NCBI RefSeq assembly: GCF_009769385.1 | Contig: NZ_VKAB01000001.1 | Span: forward strand, 596,959 to 660,958 | DNA: 64,000 nucleotides | Source: Saccharothrix deserti | GTDB taxonomy: Bacteria; Actinomycetota; Actinomycetes; Mycobacteriales; Pseudonocardiaceae | Reading direction: 5' to 3' | In this document: positions 38,001 through 46,381 of the stretch, one piece after another | Numbering within the stretch: position 1 is the first letter of the stretch | How the letters are laid out: each line of letters begins with the position of its first letter | Position numbers and translations under genes: made by a program | The notes under the pieces: generated by a model | Told to the model about the DNA's origin: nothing | Database searches by the model: none | The model's input: only the letters and a program-made list of their open reading frames with translations

Positions 38001-39097
38001 ACCTGCCCGCGTTCACCCGGGTGCTCACGGCGTCGAGCGGTGTCCGAGCAGCGCTCGACGCGGCGCGGCTGATCGCGTCCGCGTGGCCGGCGCTGCCCCA
38101 CTCGCCGAAGAACCTCGGCGACGCCGCACACCGGTTGGCCGAGGCGGTGCACGGGTCCCGTGAGGTGCTCGGCGGTCGCGCCGACCTCGAACTCGACTCC
38201 GACGAGGACGTCCAGGTCTTCTCCGCGATGGTGGACGGGGTGAGGATCGGCGCTTCGGCGCTGTTCGACCTGCTGCGGTCCGACGCGGAACGCAGCAGGG
38301 AGGACATCACCGCGCAAGAGCGCGAACTGTTCGACAGAACCCTCACCGGGGACACGCGTCGCCATCTCGCCGCCCGGATACGACAGGCGCACGACCTGGT
38401 CGACGGCATGAACGCCCGCTTGGAGCGCGTGCGCACCGCGTCCAAGGTGGCGGTGCGGTTGGTGTGGGAGGTGTCGCCCGACCTGCCACCGGGCACGAAG
38501 GCGGCACGTGACCTCCTGCTCAAGGACCCGGTGCGATTGACCGAGGCGGACCGCGAGTCGCTGCACAAGTTCTTCCGCGACCGGATCGAACGGGCCAAGG
38601 GCGACGAGACGGCCGCCGGCTGGGAGCAACAGCTGGGGCAGGTGTTCGACTACACGTCCTGGCACCGGTTCGTGGTGAAGGTCGACCGCATGAACGGCGC
38701 GGGCTGGCAGCCCTTGACCAAGAAGCTCCACGGAGCGCTGTCCGGCGGTGAGAAGGCGATCGCGCTGCACCTGCCGCTGTTCGCCGCCGTGGCCGCCCAC
38801 TACCAGGCGGTTGCCCGGGCGCCGCGGGTCATCCTGCTGGACGAGGTCTTCGTCGGAGTCGACAGCGTCAACCGCGGCCAGGTGTTCGAGCTGCTGTCGG
38901 CGCTCGACCTCGACCTGGTGCTCACCTCCGACCACGAGTGGTGCACCTACCGCGAGCTGGACGGCATCGCGATCCACCAGCTGATCAGCGGTGGTGACGG
39001 CGACGACGCCGTGACTACCGCCCGGTTCGTGTGGAACGGCACCGAGGTCCTCGACGAGGACGACGGGGAGGCAGCGAGCGGTGAACGTGAGTCGTGA
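35015..39097 (+). CDS. jetC: Wadjet type II JetC SMC-like ATPase (TIGR02680)
   Basis: A 1360-residue SMC/MukB-like ATPase. Walker A GPNGTGKS is at residues 50-57. Two long coiled-coil arms (about 240-520 and 740-1000, rich in Ala, Arg and Glu) flank a hinge-like globular part with EVAAPVAADVVARLLSG. The C-terminal head has the ABC signature LSGGEK (1242-1247), Walker B VILLDEVFVGVD (Asp1276, Glu1277) and a switch His in TSDHEW. Wadjet JetC with JetA and JetB extrudes DNA loops, and stalling on small circles activates JetD. All ATPase motifs are intact, so the system looks functional. The gene ends in a hairpin shared with the convergent helicase. Confidence 0.94.
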   Translation: MTVTELPRTEVGAEPERVSRWVPERAGILNVWRYYDEVFAFHKGRLLLRGPNGTGKSKALELLLPFLFDANLRANRLSTFGTSERTMHWNLMGEGATGTTRVGYVWLEFRFPGAGGSPDRWFSCGARLAATKHTTTVHPDYFTTDQRIGVPGGLSLADRHGAPLTGKALEAALADRGTLHQNAADYRTAVRSALFPGLSEQRYDALITALLQLRTPKLSQRLDPGLLSTLLSKALPPLGETEISDLAEGFERLDRQREQLKRLDAEVEAAQHLKARQRAYAQRVLRAAAAKLISATTELGNLADAAKRSEEEHHRAAQRKEEAEERGELLEHRIVETDGRIQGLIGSEAYRKGEQLDRLRTRVREARATAGRRRADATRHRQIARTDEEAAGTAARHAEARAGTAAALADGASTAAARVGLASVHAEIARTLADPSRSRTLLRAAVQARAEQVEAVRTALNEHEVAVNSRLGAERALEEARDALTEATERRAELADRRETALAELRAAIRTWAAGCRELTFPDPAALADLATSETAVLTEVDAVASRVLNAITRDETLVETALGDAERDRDALREEVRRLLTEEDLPPQPPHTRTADRGAMTGAPLWRLVRFADAVPDDVRASVEAALQASGLLDSWVGHDGAITGHDTFAVPDAVPSAPDRSLADILVPEVAAPVAADVVARLLSGVAYGESPPEAHPAAIGADGGWRMGNMRGTWRKDEAAHIGALARQRARQRRLTELRERITASEDLIETHAAALRSLASRRSVVEADRDARPGHADANAALEALTRAESAVSTADGVVRRSLDALAKSEQGVDRALRALTTVAAEHGLPTERNALTAVAAAVDAFRTASDAWIDEHTALLAARREADRTAEHAQRSRLVAEQREDEADDAEAVARGLDSELDAVEGTIGVDYRQVLDELGTLREQLGGFRREASANQKEVGTLAVRLGELIAQRANDAHVRDRATETRDHTAARFRHLANGSFPADSGLDDLPAFTRVLTASSGVRAALDAARLIASAWPALPHSPKNLGDAAHRLAEAVHGSREVLGGRADLELDSDEDVQVFSAMVDGVRIGASALFDLLRSDAERSREDITAQERELFDRTLTGDTRRHLAARIRQAHDLVDGMNARLERVRTASKVAVRLVWEVSPDLPPGTKAARDLLLKDPVRLTEADRESLHKFFRDRIERAKGDETAAGWEQQLGQVFDYTSWHRFVVKVDRMNGAGWQPLTKKLHGALSGGEKAIALHLPLFAAVAAHYQAVARAPRVILLDEVFVGVDSVNRGQVFELLSALDLDLVLTSDHEWCTYRELDGIAIHQLISGGDGDDAVTTARFVWNGTEVLDEDDGEAASGERES

Positions 39098-39120
39098 GTG
39101 GTGGCGGGACCACTCACGAC
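39091..39120. terminator. Hairpin containing both stop codons of jetC and the SNF2 helicase
   Basis: GTCGTGAGTGG at 39091-39101 pairs exactly with 39110-39120 across an 8-base loop. The TGA of jetC (39095-39097) lies in one arm and the TGA of the convergent helicase (39114-39116) in the other. It can terminate both transcripts. Confidence 0.8.
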
Positions 39121-42100
39121 AGGGCGAACAGGTCTCGGATGTCGTCCGCGTCGAGGTTGGTGCCGAAGACGTTGCCGTCGTCCATGACGCTGGTGAACAG
39201 CTCTGCCTTCTTCGCCTTCAGGGCCATCACCTTCTCCTCGATGGTGTCCTTCGCGACGAGGCGGTAGACGATGACGTTGCGGGTCTGGCCGATGCGGTGG
39301 GTCCGGTCCACCGCCTGTGCTTCGGTCGCCGGGTTCCACCACGGGTCCAGCAGGAAGCAGTAGTCCGCCTCGGTCAGGTTGAGCCCGAACCCACCTGCTT
39401 TGAGGCTGATCAGGAAGACCGGCGCCTTCCCTTCCTTGAACCGCTTCAGCACAGCGGCCCGGCCGCGGGTCTTGCCGTCGAGGTAGCAGTACTCGATCCC
39501 GGCCGTGTCGAGCCCGGCGCGCACCTTGTCCAGGAACCCGGTGAACTGGCTGAAGACCAGGGCCCGATGCCCGCCGTCGATCACGTCGTGGAGCTGCTCG
39601 GTCAACGTGTCGATCTTGCCGCACGGCAGGTCCTGGTGCTTGTCGTCGACCAGCCCCGCGTGCAGGCTGAGCTGCCGCAGCAGCGTGAGCGAACGCAGGA
39701 TCGTGAACCTGTTCTTGTTCACGTCGTCGATCAGGCCCAGCACCTTCTGCCGTTCCCGCTGCAACTGGGTCTGGTAGATCTTCCGGTGCCGCGGGTGCAG
39801 TTCCACCTCGAGCACCTGCTCCTGCTTCGCGGGCAGGTCGGCGACCACCTGTTCCTTGGTGCGCCGCTTGACCAGTGGCTTGATCCGTCGCCGCAACTGC
39901 GCCAGCCGCTCGGCGTCACCGTGCTTCTCGATGGGGAGGCCGTAGTACTCCCGGAACCGGGTCGGGCTCGGGAACAGCCCCGGCGCGGTGATCGACAACA
40001 GCGACCAGAGCTCCATCAGGTTGTTCTCCATCGGCGTACCGGTGATCGCCAGCTTGAAGGGGGCCGGGAGCATCCGCGCGCACTGGTGGATCTTCGACTG
40101 GTGGTTCTTGGCGAACTGCGCTTCGTCCAGCACCAGGCCCGACCACGACGCCGCCGAGTACGCGTCGAAGTCGATCCGGAACACCGTGTACGAGGTGACC
40201 ACCACGTCCGCTGCCACGATCAGCTCGTCCAGCGTCCGACCACGCCGCCGCAACGTGTCCGGCACCACGACGACGTTCAGGCCCGGTGCGAAGCGCGCTG
40301 CCTCCGCGGCCCAGTTCGACAAGACGCTCGTGGGTGCGACGATGAGGAACGGCGGCCCGTCAGGAGCGACCTCTTTCGCGTGGCAGATCAGCGCCAGAGA
40401 CTGCACCGTCTTGCCGAGCCCCATGTCGTCGGCCAAGATGCCGCCGAGTCGGGCTTCCCAGAGGAAGGCGAGCCAGCCGAAACCGTCCACCTGGTACGGA
40501 CGCAGCCGGGCGTCGAGGGTCGCCGGCACCTCGGCGGCGCGGATCGCCTCGCCGGACAGCAGTCCGTCGACCTGGCGTTGCCACGCCTCCGCTTCGCGTT
40601 CCACCACGCCGAGCTCGGCCAGCTCCTCCCACAAACCGGCTTGGAAACGGCTGATCCGCAGCTCGCCGCCCGGCGCGTCCTGGAGCGCCCGTGCCTCCTC
40701 GATCAGCCCGGCCAACGCCCGTAGTTCGGGCTTGTGCAGGGAGAAGTACGCGCCGTCGGCGAGCAGCACGTGCGACTCGCCCCGGTTCAGCGCCGAGAAC
40801 ACCTCGACGAACGGAACCGGCGTGCCCTCGACGCTGATCGTGATGCCGAGGTCGAACCAGTCCGTTTCCCCGACCAGTTCCTCCGTGGACACGCCGATCG
40901 ACAACGTGTCGCTCGCCTCGCGGTAGTCGACCGGCTCACCGCTGGTCTCGACGACCACCCGGGGATGCCCGGTCAGCAGCGGCAGCGCCTGGGTGACGAA
41001 CCGCATCGTGTCGACACCACTCATGCTGACCTGGTCCGGCCGCGGTCCGACCTGCTCGACCGACGCCAGCACGGCGCGCTCCGCGTCGGGATCACGGACG
41101 CCGTCCTCCGACTCGGGCGCGTCCAGCGGCACGCGCAGCCTGGAGTCACCGACCTCGTACACCCATTCCCATCCGACGCCGAGCTCATGCCCGGCGCCGA
41201 ACTCCGCCCGCACGACCAGGGTGGGGCCGGAGATCTCCGGCGGTGTGAAGGCGCCGTCGGAGGAGATCACCGGAGCCAGCCGGCGCAGGCGCGGGTAGAA
41301 CTCGTCCCGAAACCTGGTCCGCCCGGACTCGGGAATCGCGAGCCGCTGCTTCTCCAGCACCAGCCGTTGCAGCCGGGGTGGGACGGGCTCCGCGAACCTG
41401 GCGAGCCGGAAGTGCCAGTGGCGGCAGTCGGCGTCGGCCTCCGTCTCGGCCTTATCCGCGTAGACCAGACCGTGGCCGCCGGAGCCGATGAAGCAGATCG
41501 GCTCGATCTCCGCCGAGATCCCGTCGACGCCGATCAGCGGGCTGACCGTGCTGACCGCCCCGTTTCCGGTGACGTCCAGCGCGATCCGCGCGACGCCGGG
41601 AGCGGCCAGCTCTCCCCACGGCTTGCGCCTGTGCACCAGCCGCAGACCGATCTGCCGCGCCTCGTCGAGCAACGACCAGAGCTTGACCGAGTCGAACGAC
41701 GCGAGGTCGACCGTTTTCGTGTCGTAATAGGTTTGGTAACCCGGATTGGTGCTCGCCAGGTGCAGCGCGTACATCTCACGCAGCAGCTGCACGTGCGACG
41801 CGCGGTACTCCCTCACGTGGTACGTGCCGAGCTGGTTCCAGCTCAGCCCGCTCGCGACCCATCCGGTCCTGCCCGGCCGCACGATCCGCGACTGCACGGC
41901 GAAGCCCGTCCCGCCGTACGGCCGGCCCGGCGTCAACGTCAGCTCGACCGCCAGCGGCGTGTCCGCGCCGACGTCCTGCCCTGTGCCGAGCAGCTCCTGG
42001 AACGACTGGTCCCAGGTCGCTTTCCGCGCCTTACGACCGGGTGGCCGCTGCGTGGCCCTGACCACCACCGCCACCACGTGCTTGCAGTTGAACCCCACGG

Positions 42101-42341
42101 GACAGGTGCACTCGCCGTGCGCGAACTCGACGACATTGTCATCGAGTACGTCGAAGTACGCAGATGACTCGTAGACGTCCCCGCGCCCACGCACCGTCCC
42201 GTGCAGTGCTGTGTCCACGTGGTCCCACGACACGCTCAACACCGCACCCCGGCGCGCGTAGTCGGTTCCTCGGTCGAATGTGGTCCTGCCGACCGCGTCC
42301 TCGATATCCGCGAGATCAATCTGGATCTGGGTCACCGGCAT
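39114..42341 (-). CDS. SWIM zinc-finger SNF2-family DNA helicase/translocase
   Basis: A 1075-residue protein. The N-terminal SWIM zinc finger is CTCPVGFNCKH (Cys78, Cys80, Cys86, His88). A large middle region is followed by SF2/SNF2 motor motifs: DDMGLGKT with Lys644, VAPTSVLSNW, LDEAQFAKN with Asp739, and the C-terminal HELICc domain (LVFSQFTGFLDKV ... LLDPWWNPATEAQAVDRTHRIGQ). It should be an ATP-driven double-stranded DNA translocase that remodels DNA-protein complexes. ATG 42341 gives a sensible N-terminus; an in-frame GTG at 42389 is possible. Such proteins are widespread in actinobacteria, and membership in the Wadjet system is not shown because it is on the other strand. Confidence 0.92.
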   Translation of the reverse strand: MPVTQIQIDLADIEDAVGRTTFDRGTDYARRGAVLSVSWDHVDTALHGTVRGRGDVYESSAYFDVLDDNVVEFAHGECTCPVGFNCKHVVAVVVRATQRPPGRKARKATWDQSFQELLGTGQDVGADTPLAVELTLTPGRPYGGTGFAVQSRIVRPGRTGWVASGLSWNQLGTYHVREYRASHVQLLREMYALHLASTNPGYQTYYDTKTVDLASFDSVKLWSLLDEARQIGLRLVHRRKPWGELAAPGVARIALDVTGNGAVSTVSPLIGVDGISAEIEPICFIGSGGHGLVYADKAETEADADCRHWHFRLARFAEPVPPRLQRLVLEKQRLAIPESGRTRFRDEFYPRLRRLAPVISSDGAFTPPEISGPTLVVRAEFGAGHELGVGWEWVYEVGDSRLRVPLDAPESEDGVRDPDAERAVLASVEQVGPRPDQVSMSGVDTMRFVTQALPLLTGHPRVVVETSGEPVDYREASDTLSIGVSTEELVGETDWFDLGITISVEGTPVPFVEVFSALNRGESHVLLADGAYFSLHKPELRALAGLIEEARALQDAPGGELRISRFQAGLWEELAELGVVEREAEAWQRQVDGLLSGEAIRAAEVPATLDARLRPYQVDGFGWLAFLWEARLGGILADDMGLGKTVQSLALICHAKEVAPDGPPFLIVAPTSVLSNWAAEAARFAPGLNVVVVPDTLRRRGRTLDELIVAADVVVTSYTVFRIDFDAYSAASWSGLVLDEAQFAKNHQSKIHQCARMLPAPFKLAITGTPMENNLMELWSLLSITAPGLFPSPTRFREYYGLPIEKHGDAERLAQLRRRIKPLVKRRTKEQVVADLPAKQEQVLEVELHPRHRKIYQTQLQRERQKVLGLIDDVNKNRFTILRSLTLLRQLSLHAGLVDDKHQDLPCGKIDTLTEQLHDVIDGGHRALVFSQFTGFLDKVRAGLDTAGIEYCYLDGKTRGRAAVLKRFKEGKAPVFLISLKAGGFGLNLTEADYCFLLDPWWNPATEAQAVDRTHRIGQTRNVIVYRLVAKDTIEEKVMALKAKKAELFTSVMDDGNVFGTNLDADDIRDLFALS

Positions 42342-42434
42342 ACGGGGAAGGTAGCAATCCCGCCCGCGGTACTGACCGCGTGTAGTCACACGGCTCGGCG
42401 GACGACGACGTGGCCGGCTGGATTCGGGTGTGGT

Positions 42435-42455
42435 CGGTCCGGTGTGGACGGACCG
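42435..42455 (-). terminator. Small hairpin between the unknown gene and SNF2 gene
   Basis: CGGTCCG-GTGTGGA-CGGACCG forms a 7-bp stem just downstream of the minus-strand gene ending at 42466. It may separate that transcript from the helicase gene. Confidence 0.45.
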
Positions 42456-42465
42456 GCTTGTGTGG

Positions 42466-42957
42466 TCAGGCCGTGTGGTCCAAGTGGGCGTTCCAGACGG
42501 CGGCGGCCTGCTCGTGGGAGTCCACGCCGTTGAAGAACGCTTCGGCCAAGGCGTCGTAGTCCTGGTTCTCGAAGCCGGTGACCTCCATGATCTGCAGGCG
42601 GTAGACGGTGAAGCGGGACGAGTCCGTGTGCGGGCGGTACGGCACGGCCAGTTCGATCGAGCCCGGGGTCAGGCCGTACTCGACGGCGTGGACGATCAGC
42701 GCGTCCGTTCGTCCCGTGTCCAGGTGGATGTAGGCGTCCGCGATGAGCGCCGCACGGGCCGCGCCGTGCTCGTTGACCTCCAAGGCTTCTTGGGCGGCAC
42801 GCACGGAATCGCCTACGTTGTCCAGCATGAAGCGGTCGAGGCCGCGTCCGCCGTCGGGCTGCTCGTAGCCGAGGATCGGGATCAGCGTTTCGCCCTCTGA
42901 AACGCTCCAGATGCCATGAGCGGCATAGAAACCGGCCAGCGCCGCAGTTTCGATCAT
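42466..42957 (-). CDS. Unknown protein of 163 residues
   Basis: Not recognised. The ATG at 42957 gives MIETAALAGFYAAHGIWSVS. The protein is soluble, acidic and without membrane segments. Its sequence (GETLIPILGYEQPDG ... RGLDRFMLDNVGDSVRAAQEAL ... IADAYIHLDTGRTDALIVHAVEYG) looks like a small alpha/beta domain of a conserved actinobacterial hypothetical family. It lies upstream of the SNF2 gene on the same strand, 124 bases apart with a possible hairpin between, so co-transcription is doubtful. Confidence 0.65.
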   Translation of the reverse strand: MIETAALAGFYAAHGIWSVSEGETLIPILGYEQPDGGRGLDRFMLDNVGDSVRAAQEALEVNEHGAARAALIADAYIHLDTGRTDALIVHAVEYGLTPGSIELAVPYRPHTDSSRFTVYRLQIMEVTGFENQDYDALAEAFFNGVDSHEQAAAVWNAHLDHTA

Positions 42958-43035
42958 GGCCGGCAAGTATGCCGGCGCGGTCTCGCGTTCGTGCCGGGAT
43001 TGCGGATCCGGGGGCCAGGTCGGTTCAGGACAGCG

Positions 43036-44070
43036 CTAGGTCGCGGGTGGGATTTCGCCCGAGCCCCGGCGGATCAGGGTCGCCGGGATCACCGCGTGCA
43101 CCGGGGGCAGGTGCTCGTTCTCGATCCTGGCGAAGATCAGGTCCGCGGCCTTGCGCCCGAGGCCGGGCACGTCCTGGCGGACGACCGTGATACCCGGCTC
43201 CAGCATGTCCGCCAACGGGAAGTCGTCGAAGCCGATCTGGGCGATCCGGTGGTGCAGGCGGCGGGATCTCAGGGCTCGCATCGCGCCCACCGTGACGAGG
43301 TTCTGCGCGGTGAACAGGGCGGTCGGGGGTTCGGGGAGGTCGAGGAGCACCTCGGTCGCCTGTTCGGCGACGTCCGGGCCCTTCAGGTCGGTGCACACCA
43401 GGTCCTTGCGGAGCTTGAGGCCGGAGTGGGCCAGGCCCTCCAGGTAACCGGTGTAGCGCTCGTGGCTCGTCCACAACGTCTGCCGGTCGCCCAGGAACGC
43501 GATGTCGCGGTGGCCCAGCTCGGCCAGCTGCATGACCGCCTCACGGGCGCTCTCGCGGTTCGTCGTCGTGACGCTGTCCGTCTCGCCGAACGTCGGCGGC
43601 CGGTCCACCAGGACCATCGGGGTGCCGCGCTCGCGCTCCTGCTGCAACGCGTCCTGGTGGCCGCCGACCGCCATCACGACCATGCCGTCCACCCGGCGTG
43701 ACGCGAGCGAGGCCAGCAGCTCGCGCTGGAGGGTCGGGTCGTCCTCGCTGCTACCCGCCAGCACCAGCACACCGCTCTGCCGGGCCCGGTCCTCGACCGC
43801 CCGGAGCAGGGCCGAGTCGAACGGGTTGGACAGGTCCTCGAACAGCACGCCGATGGTGGCGCTGCGCTTGTCCGACCGGCGCAGGCTGCTCGCGGTCAGG
43901 TTCGGTCGGTAACCGAGCGTGCGCGCCGCCGCACGGACGCGCTCGATGGCCTCCGGTCCCACACCGGGCTGTTCGTTGATCACCCGCGAGACGGTTTTGG
44001 CGCTCACCCGCGCCAGCGCGGCCACGTCGCGCATCGTCGGTTCGGCGCGCCGTCCGGCTCCTGAGTCCAT
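43036..44070 (-). CDS. LacI-family transcriptional regulator
   Basis: A 344-residue repressor. Residues 13-60 are the LacI helix-turn-helix and hinge helix (MRDVAALARVSAKTVSRVINEQPGV ... NLTASSLRR). The rest is a periplasmic-binding-protein-like sugar domain (IGVLFEDLSNPFDSALLRAVE ... QIGFDDFPLADMLEPGITVV). ATG 44070 is used. It is divergent from the sugar ABC operon, and matching palindromes lie in the gap (44141-44152 and 44273-44284). It probably represses the operon and itself until a sugar, perhaps the ABC transporter's ligand, binds. Confidence 0.93.
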   Translation of the reverse strand: MDSGAGRRAEPTMRDVAALARVSAKTVSRVINEQPGVGPEAIERVRAAARTLGYRPNLTASSLRRSDKRSATIGVLFEDLSNPFDSALLRAVEDRARQSGVLVLAGSSEDDPTLQRELLASLASRRVDGMVVMAVGGHQDALQQERERGTPMVLVDRPPTFGETDSVTTTNRESAREAVMQLAELGHRDIAFLGDRQTLWTSHERYTGYLEGLAHSGLKLRKDLVCTDLKGPDVAEQATEVLLDLPEPPTALFTAQNLVTVGAMRALRSRRLHHRIAQIGFDDFPLADMLEPGITVVRQDVPGLGRKAADLIFARIENEHLPPVHAVIPATLIRRGSGEIPPAT

Positions 44071-44090
44071 CGTTGGTTGCTCCAACCCGA

Positions 44091-44106
44091 GTAACGCTTG
44101 CGTAAC
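44091..44106. promoter_or_regulatory. Possible additional LacI half-site dyad near lacI-type gene start
   Basis: GTAACGCTTGCGTAAC contains the short dyad ACGC-TT-GCGT 21 bases upstream of the regulator start. It differs from the two GTCAAC-type sites, so a separate autoregulatory site is only a guess. Confidence 0.3.
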
Positions 44107-44140
44107 GGCGACTTGTCGTGACTTCGCACACAAAGCTAGC

Positions 44141-44152
44141 GTCAACGATGAC
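44141..44152. promoter_or_regulatory. LacI-type operator O1 (one mismatch)
   Basis: GTCAACGATGAC matches the perfect palindrome at 44273-44284 in 11 of 12 bases and has the central CG typical of LacI-family operators. It lies 70 bases upstream of the divergent regulator. Confidence 0.6.
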
Positions 44153-44272
44153 TTAACGGAATCCCCGAGGTTCCGCCGTTCGATCCGACTGGGCGCGTAA
44201 GCCCAGTGTTACTGCCCGAACATCACCGAGATCAGGCCCGAACGGCCGGATCCGCGCCCCCCGGCGCACTAC

Positions 44273-44284
44273 GTCAACGTTGAC
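44273..44284. promoter_or_regulatory. LacI-type operator O2 (perfect palindrome)
   Basis: GTCAACGTTGAC is a perfect 12-bp palindrome directly before the ribosome site (AGGAGGAAG) of the ABC binding-protein gene. Binding there would block transcription of the transporter operon. Confidence 0.7.
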
Positions 44285-44296
44285 TCAGGAGGAAGC

Positions 44297-45343
44297 GTGT
44301 CGAAGCGGAAGCTCACCGCGGTGGCGTCCTTGGCGGTGGTCCCCCTGTTGGCGTTGTCGGCCTGTGGCGGCGACAACGCGGCACAGGATGGCGACGGCGT
44401 GCTCGTCGGCCTGGTCACCAAGACCGACACGAACCCGTTCTTCGTGAAGATGAAGGAAGGCGCACAGCAGGCCGCCGGCACGTCCGGCGCCAGGGTCCAG
44501 TCGTTCGCCGGCAAGCAGGACGGCGACAACCAGTCGCAGGTCGACGCGATCGAGAACCTGATCGGCGCGGGCGCGAAGGGCATCCTGATCACGCCCAACG
44601 ACTCGAAGGCGATCGTGCCTTCGGTGGACAAGGCCCGCCAGGCCGGTCTGCTGGTCATCGCGCTGGACACCCAGCTGGAGCCGGCGGACGCCGCCGACGC
44701 GACCTTCGCCACCGACAACTACCAGGCCGGGCTGCTGATCGGGCAGTGGGCGAAGGCGAAGTTCACCGCGGAGGGCAAGCAGGCGAAGATCGCCATGCTC
44801 GACCTCAACCCGAACCAGGTGTCCGTCGACGTGCAGCGCGACCAGGGCTTCCTGGAGGGCTTCGGCATCGACGTGGCGGACAAGAACAAGATCGGTGACG
44901 AGAGCGATCCTCGGATCGTCGGCCACGACGTCACCGACGGCGCCCCCGAGGGCGGCCGGACGGCGATGGAGAACCTGCTCCAGAAGGACGCCGGCATCAA
45001 CCTCGTCTACACGATCAACGAGCCGGCCGCGGCGGGCGCCTACGAGGCGTTGAAGGCGGCGGGCAAGGAGAAGGACGTCGTCATCGTCTCGGTCGACGGC
45101 GGCTGCCCCGGCGTGGAGAACGTCAAGAGCGGCATCATCGGCGCGACCTCGCAGCAGTACCCGTTGAAGATGGCCCAGCTCGGTGTCGAGGCCATCGCGA
45201 AGTTCGCCCAGGACGGCACGAAGCCGCAGGCCACCCCCGGCAAGGACTTCGTCGACACCGGCGTCACCCTGATCACCGACCAGCCGGCCGACGGGGTGGA
45301 TTCCAAGGACTCCGCCTGGGGTCTCGAGAACTGCTGGGGCTGA
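44297..45343 (+). CDS. Sugar ABC transporter substrate-binding lipoprotein
   Basis: A 348-residue lipoprotein. The signal ends in the lipobox LSAC with lipid-carrying Cys23. The mature protein is a type I periplasmic-binding fold ([24 protein letters not shown] ... [19 protein letters not shown]) of the ribose/fructose/xylose-binding cluster. FrcB-like fructose binding is the closest impression, but the ligand is not certain. The GTG at 44297 follows an ideal AGGAGG site. It heads a three-gene operon (binding protein, permease, ATPase) under the divergent LacI regulator. Confidence 0.92.
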   Translation: MSKRKLTAVASLAVVPLLALSACGGDNAAQDGDGVLVGLVTKTDTNPFFVKMKEGAQQAAGTSGARVQSFAGKQDGDNQSQVDAIENLIGAGAKGILITPNDSKAIVPSVDKARQAGLLVIALDTQLEPADAADATFATDNYQAGLLIGQWAKAKFTAEGKQAKIAMLDLNPNQVSVDVQRDQGFLEGFGIDVADKNKIGDESDPRIVGHDVTDGAPEGGRTAMENLLQKDAGINLVYTINEPAAAGAYEALKAAGKEKDVVIVSVDGGCPGVENVKSGIIGATSQQYPLKMAQLGVEAIAKFAQDGTKPQATPGKDFVDTGVTLITDQPADGVDSKDSAWGLENCWG

Positions 45344-45346
45344 GAC

Positions 45347-46381
45347 ATGTCGACCACGGTGTCCAAAAAACCCGAGCCGAGCCCGCTCGGCGGGGAGCAC
45401 GTCCGCCAATCGCCGCTGACCCGGATCCAGCACCTGCTGCACGCACAGGCCACCATCGGGCCCGCGGTGGTGCTGCTGGTCTCGATCGTCGTGTTCGCCC
45501 TGATGTCGGACCGGTTCCTCCAGCCGGGCAACATCTCCCTGATCCTGCAACAGGTCGCGGTCGTCGGCACGCTCGCCGTCGGCCAGACCATCATCATCCT
45601 CACCGCCGGTATCGACCTGTCGTGCGGCGCGATCATGGTGCTCACGTCGATCGTGATGGCGAAGGTCGCGGCGGAGACCGGCCTGCCGGGCCTGCCCGCG
45701 CTGCTGCTGGGCTTCCTCGTCGGCACCGCCTGCGGGCTGATCAACGGAATGCTGATCACGCGGCTGCGGCTGCCACCGTTCATCGTCACCCTGGGCACGT
45801 TGAACGTGTTCTTCGCGCTGAACCTCTGGTACTCGGAGAGCGCCACGATCCGCGGCACGGAGATGCCGTCGCTGCTGCTGTGGACGGGCGAGACGTTCAC
45901 GATCGGCGGGACCCGCATCACCTACGGGTCGATCATGATGGTGGTGCTGGTCGCCGTGATGGCGTTCGTGCTGAAGAACACCGCGTGGGGACGGCACGTC
46001 TACTCGACCGGTGACGACGCGGAGGCGTCCCGCCTGTCCGGCATCCGCACCGGTCGGGTGCTGCTGAGCGTCTACGCGACGGCGGGTGCGGTGTACGCGT
46101 TGAGCGCGTGGATCCTGATCGGCCGGATCGCGTCGGCCAGCCCGCAGGCCGGGCAGATGGACAACCTCGACTCGATCACGGCGGTCGTCATCGGCGGCAC
46201 GAGCCTGTTCGGCGGTCGCGGCGCGATCGTCGGCTCGCTGCTGGGCGCGCTGATCGTCGGCGTGTTCCGCAACGGCCTGGCGCTGGCCGGGGTGGACGTG
46301 CTGTGGCAGACGATGGCCGTCGGCATCCTGATCATCGTCGCGGTGTCGCTCGACCAGTGGATTCGGAAGGTGAAGCCATGA
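45347..46381 (+). CDS. Sugar ABC transporter permease (RbsC/FrcC-like)
   Basis: A 344-residue permease with about eight to ten membrane segments. Family motifs are visible: VGQTIIILTAGIDLSCGAIM, GLINGMLITRLRLPPFIVTLGTL and the C-terminal IGGTSLFGGRGAIVGSLLGALIVG, which contains the ATPase-coupling region. It carries the sugar bound by the upstream lipoprotein across the membrane. It starts three bases after that gene's stop and its own stop overlaps the ATPase start (ATGA). Confidence 0.94.
   Translation: MSTTVSKKPEPSPLGGEHVRQSPLTRIQHLLHAQATIGPAVVLLVSIVVFALMSDRFLQPGNISLILQQVAVVGTLAVGQTIIILTAGIDLSCGAIMVLTSIVMAKVAAETGLPGLPALLLGFLVGTACGLINGMLITRLRLPPFIVTLGTLNVFFALNLWYSESATIRGTEMPSLLLWTGETFTIGGTRITYGSIMMVVLVAVMAFVLKNTAWGRHVYSTGDDAEASRLSGIRTGRVLLSVYATAGAVYALSAWILIGRIASASPQAGQMDNLDSITAVVIGGTSLFGGRGAIVGSLLGALIVGVFRNGLALAGVDVLWQTMAVGILIIVAVSLDQWIRKVKP

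Noticed and set aside
37001..38977. Long minus-strand frame within jetC
   Set aside because: Shadow of a high-GC gene; the plus-strand frame carries Walker and coiled-coil features and the overlapping stops of the operon.
35015..39097. Housekeeping SMC or SbcC repair ATPase
   Set aside because: The gene is embedded with DUF2397, DUF2398 and DUF2399 partners and has overlapping starts, which is diagnostic of Wadjet and not of repair or chromosome condensin loci.
39114..42341. DISARM system centred on the SNF2 helicase
   Set aside because: DISARM needs DrmA/DrmB/DrmC and a methylase; none are nearby, and the adjacent genes are Wadjet components.
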